A stretch of 64,000 nucleotides of DNA from Bimuria novae-zelandiae CBS 107.79. Taxonomy: Eukaryota; Ascomycota; Dothideomycetes; Pleosporales; Didymosphaeriaceae. Position numbers and translations under genes: made by a program. The stretch spans positions 124,001-188,000 of the forward strand of contig ML976682.1 of NCBI GenBank assembly GCA_010015655.1, written 5' to 3'. The notes beneath the pieces were generated by a model. The model saw only the letters and a list, made by a program, of their open reading frames with translations. It did not search any database and had not been told where the DNA came from. Positions 47,200 to 56,499 of this stretch are shown here, piece by piece. Each line of letters opens with the position of its first letter. The stretch's first letter is position 1.

Positions 47200-47398
47200 T
47201 ATTAGATTTAATAGTGTTCTGTTACTTTAAGCTAATGCAATGATAAGAATTAATAGTTATAATAATTAATTAATAATGTTCGTGTTGTGTCTTATTCGTG
47301 TTCTGTCAGACTGCTACCGAAGTCTTCTTTTCTTGGCGTAGGATTGCCCAGCCACCTTTACACTTTGAGTTTAGTGCAAAGTGCCATGTAATCGGACA
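47200..47398 (-). repeat. Copia LTR (5' LTR in element orientation)
   Basis: 199 bp; its first bases are TATTAG instead of TGTCAG (G-to-A and C-to-T). Followed at once by the target repeat GAAGT. Confidence 0.9.
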
Positions 47399-47407
47399 GA
47401 AGTACGT

Positions 47408-47682
47408 TAATATTTATTTATATAAGTTTTTTAACTTCGTGCGCTACTCTCTAGCTTTAGTTTATAATTATATTAAAATTTACTTATCCCGCGATAGGTA
47501 AAAGTAATTAAATTTAATATAAGGGACTAGGTGCTTAAGGAGCTAAAAGTACTAAAAAAATACTTATAAATTTAATAAAAGGTCTAAAGTTAAGCTTTAG
47601 GCTATAAACGTATATATTAGTGGATTAAATAACTAAGAGTCTAGGACCCGAGGCAACGTCAGGGTGTAGCCCATTACATATT
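47408..47682 (-). mobile_element. Continuation of the Gypsy relic right of pogo copy 1
   Basis: AT-rich, stop-rich sequence of the same texture as 37.1-40.25 kb; joining 40254 to 47410 across one TA gives continuous sequence. No LTR was identified, so the 5' end is uncertain. Confidence 0.4.
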
Positions 47683-47687
47683 TAGTG

Positions 47688-47900
47688 TGTCAGATTGAAG
47701 AGTGTTCTTGATGAGATGGAATGATCGTTGATTAAAGTGTATATGATTGTTCTTTCGTCTAGGAAGTGGAAACCTCTATATAACCTTAAAGACATTCCTT
47801 GCTTTGTGGAATGCATCTTAGGCATGGGAGGAATGTACCTCAGGTAAGGGAGTAGGTGCGCCAGCCACCTTGCAAGTGCAAAGGGCCATGTAATCGGACA
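47688..47900 (-). repeat. Solo LTR of a Copia family related to the 42-47 kb element
   Basis: 213 bp starting TGTCAGATTGAAGAGTG and ending CCATGTAATCGGACA, the same termini as the Copia LTR above, with a diverged middle. The direct repeat TAGTG flanks it at 47683-47687 and 47901-47905. Its GC content is near normal amid AT-rich sequence. Confidence 0.85.
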
Positions 47901-47905
47901 TAGTG

Positions 47906-48245
47906 TAACGATAGCACGTGTTATGCAAAGGGACACATGGCGACTCGCTTATAGAAGCTAGGATCAAACACTAGTTCTAACATTACTCATATATATTATA
48001 CTATACAAGAATACACCAGCTTTGGTATTCTTGTGCGTATCCTTTGGTATAGTGGGGAAGTCACATAGTATTGGCTTAGTAAGCAGAGTGCTTACCTCAT
48101 TACATTTAGTAGTTAAAAGCTAAAATAACACTAACGTATATATAAATAATCTAATCCTATAACAAACTATAAAATAACTAACTTCGAGATTTACTAATCT
48201 ATTTTAAGAAACCTACTCGAAGTATTTAAAATTAATTATAAAAAG
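47906..48245. other. AT-rich spacer with a tRNA-like box
   Basis: No gene. At about 48049 the string TTTGGTATAGTGGGGAAGTC resembles a tRNA A box in a 5' half, but no B box or acceptor stem follows. Possibly a SINE or tRNA fossil. Confidence 0.3.
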
Positions 48246-48481
48246 TGTAACGGCCCAGTACACTGGTAGGTCACATGACCCCGCGCCCAAGCGCGACTAC
48301 CCCACACCTAGCGCGACTACCATGGCGGAGGGGACCCGGAGGGCTGCTCCGCGCCAAGCAGCCGCGTATAAAGGCGCTGTAGACCTATGTACCTACAGTC
48401 TCCTCATCTTAGTGTAGCTGAAATAGAGCCAACTTACCGCATCTACTTCTTAAGATGCAGGAGACCGAGCCCGTCCTTACA
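48246..48481. repeat. Putative solo LTR, GC-rich
   Basis: About 236 bp beginning TGTAACGGCC and ending GTCCTTACA, with a 4-bp AAAG on each side. It contains GCGTATAAAGG (TATA-like) about 120 bp in. TG...CA termini and the GC island within AT-rich sequence fit a Gypsy LTR; no internal region is present, and it splits the LINE. Confidence 0.5.
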
Positions 48482-48797
48482 AAGAGTAGGAAAGGTATAA
48501 AAAAAAATATTACATATAATAAAGGAGCAAAGCCTTTTTCCTATAAACTACTTTAGGGCTAAAAAGAAGTATTTAGCTAATTAAGCGCTATTATTACTAT
48601 AAAAAAATATATATTAAGTATAAAGGTAGTCAAAGGTACTTAGCCTTATTAGCTTTAATATTGAAAGTGCATATAACGGTGTGTGTAAAGATAGGCTAAT
48701 ATAGAGGCTTTATACTAAAGGAATCTCTTAAATTCTAATACGTTAGGTAAACGCCTTCTACTCTAAGCGAATAGCAAATATAGTAATAAATAGACTA

Positions 48798-50644
48798 ACG
48801 TGGTTCACCACCGAGCGGGCCAACCCCACCGAGCGGGCCAACTTTGCTAAATGCAGCCCACCTCTAGCTTATACCACAATGCCATCACAATATAACGCGC
48901 AATAACCTTATACTAAAAGCGCACTATAGCTTGCTATCTAAGCTATAATTAAAGATTATAATAAGAGTAAAAAATGCGTTATTATAGCCTTTAGCGTGCC
49001 TTAAATAATAGTATAATAATAACGCTAAGGAGCCCTCTCTTAACGCAATCGCGAGCCTAACTTAAAGAAGCTAACTAAGCTAGAGGAGGAGGCTCTAGTC
49101 CGACGTATACTTAAGCTTAACTAGCGAGGAATAGGTGTAATAAGGGATATAGTCTAAGATATAGCTAATAATTTACTTACTAAGCGCGGTGGATAGCTTA
49201 TTAGTAAGTACTAGGTAGACAGGCTTAAGACGCGTACGCTAGAAATTAAGCTTTAAAAGAGCTATCTATATAATTGTTAGCAAGCCCTAAACAAAGATTT
49301 ACGTATTATAACGCCCTAGTTCGAGCTAGTTACTAATACTAAGGCTAAGTACGGTATCGCTGATAACGACACGTACAACTTCGATAAGACAGGCTTTATA
49401 ATAGGGGTAATACAAGGTTAGATAGTCTTTACAGGCTCTAAGAAGCGAAGCAACCTAAAGAAGATTTAACTTAGTAACTATAAGTAGGTTACTAATATCT
49501 AGGGTGTTAGCGCTAAAGGCTAGGCTCTACCACCCTTTCTTATCTTCCCTAGCAAGATTCTAATCACGTCCTGGTTCTATAATCTACCCTAAGACTAGGT
49601 TATTAAAGTTAGTCCTAATAGCTAGACGTTAAACAAGCTTAGCCTTACCTAGCTAAGGCACTTTAATACCTATACTAAGGCGCGTAGTTTAGGTGCACAC
49701 CAGCTACTAATTATAAATAGTCACAAGAGCCACTACTTACACGAATTCTATAAATACTATAAGGAATAGAAGATTATTATTCTCTATATGCCTCTACACT
49801 TATCACACCTCTTGTAGCCACTTAATGTAGGTTATTTTTCGCCTTTAAAGCGGGCGTACAGTAATAAGATTAGTAGCTTAGCACGGTATAGCACTAAGTA
49901 GATTAAGAAGAAGACCTTTCTACTAGCCTTTAAAGTAGCTTTTAAAAAAGTAATAATAAAGGCGAACATCTGCGCAGGCTTTAGAGGCGCTAGATTAGTC
50001 CTACACGACCTAGAGGTAGTGTTATTAAGACTTAATGTAGTTCTTCGTACGCTAACTCTACCTAACGTAAAGGACACCTTATAGGAATTAAAAATACTTA
50101 GTAACCTCCGCGAGATAGAGGCTTAGTTAACGCTAGTTTATAAGCGTGTATAGAAGCATAGAGATTTACTAGTTTCTCCGCTTCTTAGAGCTATTAAGTA
50201 GCTTAATAAAGGTGTTACATTAATAGGGCACGAAATAGTGTTAATATAATAAGAAATAGCAAGGCTTTATAAAATAGTAAAGATAGTAATAGAAGTAAAA
50301 AGTTAAAAGAGAAAGTATATTTAGGTAGCTAAGATACTCACAGTAGGAGAGGTAGTCAATTTAATAGCTAAAAAGGATAGTAGTGGGCAAAAGGAGGGTG
50401 AAGAGTCTGCAAAGAGGGTGCGTGGGCAGAGGCGCTGCGGACGTTGCGGCGAAGCTAGCCACAACGCTCGCACCTGCGCAGTAGAAATTATAGATACATC
50501 TAATAGCGATAAGTCTGAATAGTATTTCTATATTCTGCGAATTATAGTAAATTGTAGTGGTGTTGTAGGAGGCGCTTCGCAATAGACTGACTTTTAAAAA
50601 GTGGCCCGCTCGGTGGGGTTGGCCCGCTCGGTGGTGAACCACGT
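48798..50644 (+). mobile_element. pogo-type element, second family, inserted in the LINE RT
   Basis: Inverted ends of about 48 bp start ACGTGGTTCACCACCGAGCG; TA flanks at 48796-48797 and 50645-50646. Each TIR contains CACCGAGCGGGCCAAC twice. 1847 bp, close in size and layout to pogo copy 1 but with different TIR sequence and opposite coding strand. Confidence 0.9.
48960..50580 (+). pseudogene. pogo/Fot1 transposase relic (second family) with zinc knuckle
   Basis: On +, with many Gln/Trp-to-stop changes: YGIADNDTYNFDKTGFIIGV, TGSKKRSNLKKI, LLIINSHKSHYLHEF (family DGHESH, catalytic D to N), IIILYMPLHLSHLL, *PLNVGYFSPLKRAYS. The C-terminal part from about 50.37 kb (KKDSSGQKEGEESAKRVRGQ) is nearly free of RIP and ends in CGRCGEASHNARTC, a CX2CX4HX4C zinc knuckle. 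Confidence 0.8.
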
Positions 50645-52576
50645 TATTATTAAAGAATAGAGACCTACTATAATTAAAACTACTATAAGGCTTACTACTA
50701 TTACTAATCCTCTTTTTCTTCTTTAACGCTAATCTTGTCTAGCGATAAATTAATAGAGATAAGAAATTAATTATATTAATAAATAACTTTAGCGTATAAG
50801 TAATAGATTATCTAGCTATAAATAACTACAACGGTCTTTAAAAAATATTAGTTATATAAGTAATTAAGAAAAGTAGAGCGGCGTAGCTTTTAAGATAGAT
50901 AAAATATTACTAATATATTTTATATATAATAAGGGGCAGACCTGTACCAGATGAATTAAAATAAAAGAATAAGAAGTTAAGCTAAGAAACAAGATAAATA
51001 TTATTGGGGTCATTATAGATATAGAGCTCTAATATAAGAAGTATATAGCTAGAGTTGTAATATAAGGATAAAAAGTAGCGATAGTACTTTTCTAGCTAAA
51101 GAACCTATTATCTTAAATAGCTTAATAGCTATTTAAAGCTATAGTAAAACTAGTTATAGACTACGTATTATGTATATAGTAACACGTAGCTAAGCATACC
51201 CCCTTAGCATTTTAGAATGTTTAGAGGATAGATATAAAGGCTATTATTAATTACTTTTAGATAATAGCTATAGTAATCGCAAAGGCTAAAGTAAGTACAT
51301 ATATATAATAATAAAATAGCATAGCTATAAAGTAATAAAGCTTTAAGTTAATATCTGCTTAGTGCCTAGGATAAACCCGCTAACGTAATTACGTTTTGAG
51401 CTATTTATAATGTTTATTTTATTTTTCTAGATAATAGTCTTAGTATATAAAAATACAGATACTAGCTATATAAAAATAATTATACTATATATAATTAGTC
51501 TGTAAAGCAAATATATTATAATAATAGTACAGCTAGACTTAAAGAAGACTATAGTACTAGTATACTAAAAGAATAAAATAAATATTATAACTAGCTCATT
51601 AGCGTACCGTGGTAATATTAGAGTAAGGTAGGTAATAATAAGTACCTAGAATAATAAAATAAATAAACTTTACACTAGCTTTACCATTCTAGGCCTAAAT
51701 GAAAAGTAAAATCTTTATATAGTAAAACTATTTACTATTATAGGAGTCCTAAAGGCTCTAGGGGGACTATACTATAGGTAAATTATAATTCTTATAAACA
51801 ATCTAAGTTCCTTTTAGGTAGTTTGCTAGTTAAACAGATAGTTAATATAATATATTATTTAAAGAATCTATCGCATAATCTAGGACGTAAAGCTACTTAA
51901 AAATAAAATAAATTTTATATATATTATAGTAAAATATAGCAACGCTCTTATACACAAAGAAAAAAAAGTAGTGAAAAGAATTACGTAAAAGGGTAATACA
52001 CCATCCGTATATTAACTTTAATCTAAATTAACTATTATTAACATAATAGTAAAAGTATAAATAAAAAGGACTCTACTAGATGACACAGAAGTATATAGCA
52101 AGTAGATAAATATAGCACTACTAGGATAACACACCCGCAAGTTATATAATAGTCTTGGTAAATAAGAAGTAATAGTATTAGCACAGCTACGTATAGAGAT
52201 ATTATAGCTAAATATATATTTTTACCATATTAAAGTAGCGAATTCTAGAGTATAAACTTGTATTTCCTCTTTTAATACGCGCGATAGGATACGCTTAGGG
52301 AATAAATACTAAAATAATTAGATACTTTAAAAAGAAACTTTTTATTTTATCTTAAAAAAAAGAGCAAAGACAGATCTAGTAAAAATATTAACAGTAAGTA
52401 TAAAGGTAGTGAAAGCGATAACGTACTCCACAAGCGAGTGGCCGGAAATGCCAAGACCCTATTAAATCTATACTCTACACAACAGTACAGAACGCGCATA
52501 AATAGTTATAAGAAATTATAGTAGGCTAATCTACTTAGAATCTACTTCTTTTTTATTTTTACACGTATGCAAATTA

Positions 52577-54360
52577 AGCTAGCGCATGGGGTTCCGAGAC
52601 ACCCGGGGATATGAGACACCGCGCAGAAATCCTCCACCCTTTAAAAAATCGCGATAATTTATTTAGCGTAATTACAATTGCCACTCGCTACACATAGATT
52701 GCAGAGTTTTAGCTGCTATTTCTGCTGCAGCTTTTTCTACGTCCTTTTCTATAGAAGTACTACTGTTTTGTTGCTCTAGGAGAGCAGATGCCTGCTTTGC
52801 TATTATAATTTAATCTATGCTAGTAAAGCGTTAATTTAGGTCTATGCAAACTTTCTTTCGTAGTTACGAACGCTTAAAGGCCTTAAGTTAACTTTGTAAT
52901 CTTTTATTCTTTACTTCTAGCGCTGCTAAGCGTGTATTAGCTATTATAATTACCTTGCTAGCTTTTTTAAATAGTTAGTAAATCTTATAGCTTAATTTCT
53001 CAGCGCTGTGGAGCTGCCTTTAAGCTATAAACAGATCCCGAGGGCCATAGGGAGTGTAGAGAGAGCTCTTAGCGAAATAAGCCTGATCCTGGTGAGGGGG
53101 GATAACAGGCCTTCGAGCGACTTAAGATAAGTTAACTACCCGCTTAATATTTAACGGGTAAATGCCTGCAACGGCCTATCTAGCGCGGATTACTCTCTTA
53201 GTAATCGTAGCCTCTCTAGCAGCGTTGTAGGCAATAATAAAACGTTCCTTTTTAACTAGCGCAGCATTATCTAGGTGTGATAACTCGTGGATCTGCTGGC
53301 GATAGAATCGTTTCACTACTAAGAAAACAGAGAGATCTAGTGGCTGCAGAACGTGCGAGGAGTGCGCAGGGAGAAATAGAAGCCTGACTTTATTCTGCTT
53401 ATAGATTCACAGGAAATCCAGGTCGACATGGCTGCCGTGGCCATCTAATATTAGCATCCGCCAGCGATCCTCTAAGGGCGCAGTATCTAGCAGAAATACG
53501 CGTTATAGCTACTTAGCCCCTATTATATTAGATATCTAGCTATTCTCTAAAGTTACGTATAGCTAGTTAAGTATTATTAATAAAAACCAGGTGCTCTGCA
53601 GGTTTTTGCCTTTAAAAATAATAGCTAGCCACAGCTTTCTCCCTGTTGCAGAAACGCACTCAATTATCGACGCCCACTCGCGATTCTCTAGAGACTAATA
53701 GTAAGCCTTCTTTTTCTGGCTTCCTGCGAGTACTCTGGTGTTTGCACATACGCCTAGGGCCTTCCTAGTCTTATCTATATTCCACGTATCCTTATTACGT
53801 ATGTCTAACTCAACGCGGAGCTACTTATAGAGCTTAAGAAACTTGCGTATTACCTCCTAAGTTACTCTCTTAGCTCTTATAGCCTTAATCTTCTTACCTA
53901 TAATAGAGGCAACGCGTAGGTTACGTTTAATAAAGTAAGATATTTAGTGTTTACCTACTAACGCGTAGTTGCTGTTTATCCTAAGGATTTAATTTACTAT
54001 TTCTTATATATAAGTATAAGAAGGAGGAAACCCGCGCGCGTCCTCTTTAAGTATCTATTATATAAGAAAGTCCTCTTGTTATAGAGTTAATCGTTACTAG
54101 TATACGTGGCTATTTTGCCAGTTTTGTGAACCGCGTACGCGCCTAGATAGCGTGGCTATAAGGATATTATATGCCTTTGCAGCAGCTCGTTGACTAGGAA
54201 AAATGCCAGCATTAAGATCACTAATAGCTGCTTAAATTGCTGCCTCACGGTTGGCCATTTTAGTAGGGTGGATGTGGAGATATCGCGATTTTTTAAAGGG
54301 TGGAGGATTTCTGCGCGGAGTCTCATATCCCCGGGTGTCTCAGAACCCCATGCGCTAGCT
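52577..54360 (-). mobile_element. pogo-type element, third family, inserted in pogo copy 2
   Basis: TIRs of about 80 bp (AGCTAGCGCATGGGGTTC at the start; inner end TTTAAAAAATCGCGATA) flanked by TA at 52575-52576 and 54361-54362. Copy 1 at about 40.43 kb shows the unoccupied site (AATTATGCC). The minus strand encodes a transposase relic starting MANREAAI*AAI at 54258, then SDLNAGIFPSQRAAAKAYNI, typical of Fot1-like HTH regions. Confidence 0.88.
52690..54258 (-). pseudogene. pogo/Fot1 transposase relic (third family)
   Basis: ATG at 54258 (MANREAAI, Gln to TAA at codon 9). The N-terminal HTH is clear; the rest is heavily mutated, with a few better-preserved islands on the minus strand around 53.3-53.5 kb, where the DDE core is expected (a GHGSHVDLDF-like segment). 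Non-functional. Confidence 0.65.
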
Positions 54361-54615
54361 TATGCCTAGTTTTACTATAGTATTTATAGTGCTATTAAGT
54401 TGATTTGCTTTTATTAGCGCGTATACTCTTTTTTACCTTCTTTTATTATTACGCGTTATAAAGTCTTTTAAAGTAACTAGTTACTAGCTATTAGTAGGTA
54501 TAAGGACCCCTTTCTACTATAATTACTTTCTTTTATATAATTTCTATTATATAGCGGCCTTATTAGTAGCTTAAAGCTTAGCAATTTACTTTTACGCTAA
54601 TACTAGCTTATATGC

Positions 54616-54788
54616 TGTAAAAAGCGCCCTGACTACGGGCGACTCAGTCTATCCACAGTACTAAGGCGATCCCTTAGAGAGGGAAGAGAAGGGCTGCGGC
54701 GAGGGAAGTAGATAGGCGGAAGGCCTGGATAGCGCTAGTCTAGAGCGGACTAGGGCCGTCGAGGGCCCTCGACCTACAACTCGTGACA
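54616..54788 (-). repeat. Gypsy LTR (3' LTR in element orientation)
   Basis: 173 bp; differs from its partner by a handful of transitions. GC-rich core (GGCTGCGGCGAGGGAAG) barely touched by RIP. Confidence 0.92.
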
Positions 54789-55189
54789 AAGGCTCTTTTC
54801 TTTAAGGGTCTCGACCGCGAGAATAAGCACGTAATAACTAGCCTAATTAGGCCTTGCGTATTACGTAAGCTAATAACGTAAGCTAAATCTTAGGCTTACA
54901 CTAAGGCCTAAAACCCTTATTCTTACTCTCCACTCGGCGGCTTACCTTATCCCGGAGGCTCCCTAACCCGTAAGTACGACCTAGCCAATCTATAGCAGTC
55001 TAGGGTGCCTGACCCTAGATACCCCCCATTTCGGTACCCAGCCGCTCCAAATTTGGGGGTTATAAAGGTAGACTAACCTGGTGTAGGCCTGCCAAGTCGT
55101 CCCCGTACTTGTTACTTCTCCACTGCCCTCTTCAGCAACCTTCGGACTTTGTCTAGATATACCTACGCTATTTAGCACCATAAGTACCG

Positions 55190-56160
55190 CGAATATTATC
55201 CTTAAGGCCCTAGTTAATAAGGCGCGTGTAAGCGCGATTAGTACTATTAACCCGTGCTATACCTGCCTTCCTATTATCCTAAATAGCCTTAAGTAGTCTA
55301 ATTATAAGAAGATAAAGCTTTGCTAGTTTTAAGTTAAGGAGATACGTTATGTCTAGTCTAGGGCAGTATATATTAATCTCGGCCTAATAGATTTAGAGGA
55401 CTATAATTTAATTTACTGCTACGATGCCTGCTATGGCGATAGTAAAGATTATTAGTAGGTAAGTTAGCGCTTTAAGAGTTATATAGGGGTTTTAAGGCTA
55501 ATTAGTAGCAGATACCTAAAGACAACTTAGAGAACGTGTTAAGTACCCTAATTACCCTTATACCGCACTTGAGCCAAATTAATGCGTATACATGCAACAA
55601 GATCGACCTCTCTAGATTAAATAAGGCATTAGTAAAGGCCACCGCGTAGGTACTAAAGATAGAATAAAGTAATATTATTATATAAGTATTATCTAGTATA
55701 ATTAAGGATTATTTAGACTAAGTCGCATAGGGCCACCAGATCTAAATTCTACGGAAACCTGTTAACCCCCTACTACTTAGGTTATAACACCTGGCCTCCT
55801 AAGGAGATTATTCTAGTAGTAGGCCTCTTTATTAAGGAGAAGCGGAAGAGGAAAGCTTCTACTATAGAAGGGGGTAGTTTAACCTCCCTAGTTACTACTA
55901 GTGCTCTTACCCCTAGGCGCAAGAAGGTTGCTCCTAAATTAGTAAGGGTCCTTAACCCTAATCCCGGGTTATTAATGCTAATTCGGGGTAGTTAGCGTTT
56001 AAGGCTAGTATCTTAGCTACGCTAGACCTTTTTGTAAAGGAAGTAAAGAAGAAGATTAAGAGTAAGGGTAGTTAAAAGACTTTCTAGTAAGCCTACGAGT
56101 CTAAGCGCCTAACTAATTAAGAGGGTTATTTAGTATAATCTAGGGATTCCTGCCCCTATT
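55190..56160 (+). pseudogene. Antisense reading frame relic inside the Gypsy element
   Basis: Opposite to gag-pol, the + strand between the chromodomain end and the left LTR reads as a RIP-damaged protein: LKALVNKARVSAISTINPCY, CLPIILN, VYINLGLIDLEDYNLIYCYD, ACYGDSKDY, and further on YYLGYNTWPPKEIILVVGL and FIKEKRKRKASTIEGGS. Stops fall at plausible Gln/Trp sites. Not a retroelement domain I know; several Cys pairs (CYTC, CYDAC). Could be a captured gene or an element-encoded extra ORF. Confidence 0.4.
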
Positions 56161-56499
56161 AACAGTGTCCGGATTTTATTCACGTTCTATACCCTTAGGC
56201 AGTTTTAGTTAGGTTTTAGTTAGCTATAATCGCGTTAGGTACGGTCTAAATAGGCTTATAAGCCTCTGTTAGGCCCCAAAAGGCGTGAATAGGCCTAAAT
56301 AGCTCGTTCTAGTCTTTAGTCTATTTAAGAATTCTCTACCTTGTTCATTCTAGTATTTCGCAGCCTATAAAGTGTACTCTTTAAGGTAATTTATTACTAA
56401 TTACTATTAAGTGCTGTCTTCCTCCTTCTTTGGGGGGGCGACCCCGCCTTTTAGGCTCTTGTCTAGGGCGACCTTTAGTCTCCTTGTCTAAGCCCTTTA

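Larger units (their letters stand above)
42122..47398 (-). mobile_element. Ty1/Copia LTR retrotransposon, RIP-mutated, with 5-bp TSD
   Basis: Two 199-bp LTRs at 42122-42320 and 47200-47398 (TGTCAG...CGGACA) are flanked by the direct repeat GAAGT at 42117-42121 and 47399-47403. Coding is on the minus strand in the order gag (from 47163), integrase (about 45.1 kb), RT (about 43.4 kb), RNase H (42.9-42.6 kb), the Copia order. It sits in the right TIR of pogo copy 1. Confidence 0.93.
40255..47407 (-). mobile_element. pogo-type element, copy 1 (split by a Copia insertion)
   Basis: The left end is ACGTACTTCACAAGCGAGTG at 40255 after TA (40253-40254); the right end is its complement, but interrupted: 42059-42121 ends GTGAAGT and the last bases ACGT are at 47404-47407, followed by TA (47408-47409). 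Removing the Copia element and one GAAGT restores a perfect terminus. TIRs of about 65 bp each hold CAAGCGAGTGTCCG twice. Without the insertion the element is 1.87 kb. A second copy starts at 52421. Confidence 0.9.
48482..52420 (+). mobile_element. Tad1-type LINE, RIP-mutated, split by a pogo element; tail beyond window
   Basis: The + strand, read through stops, gives a non-LTR RT. At 48.54-48.79 kb: ALLLL, KVLSLISFNIESAYNGVC, KDRLI (family SFDVKGAYNGVC). After the pogo insertion at 48798-50644: FFFFNANLV*R (family LFLFFNADLVQ), INNFSVWVI (family FVDDF, Asp to Asn) and RGRPVPDEL. RNase H follows (AYRGNI, LYTSFTILGLNEKQNLYIVK, IIILINNLSS) with the C-terminal LAQLRIEILQLNIYFYHIKV. It ends at TA 52419-52420, where pogo copy 2 is inserted. 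No endonuclease or 5' end was found. Confidence 0.72.

Noticed and set aside
54990..55181. Minus-strand 63-codon frame in the Gypsy element
   Set aside because: Lies outside gag-pol, overlaps the opposite-strand relic and has no known domain.
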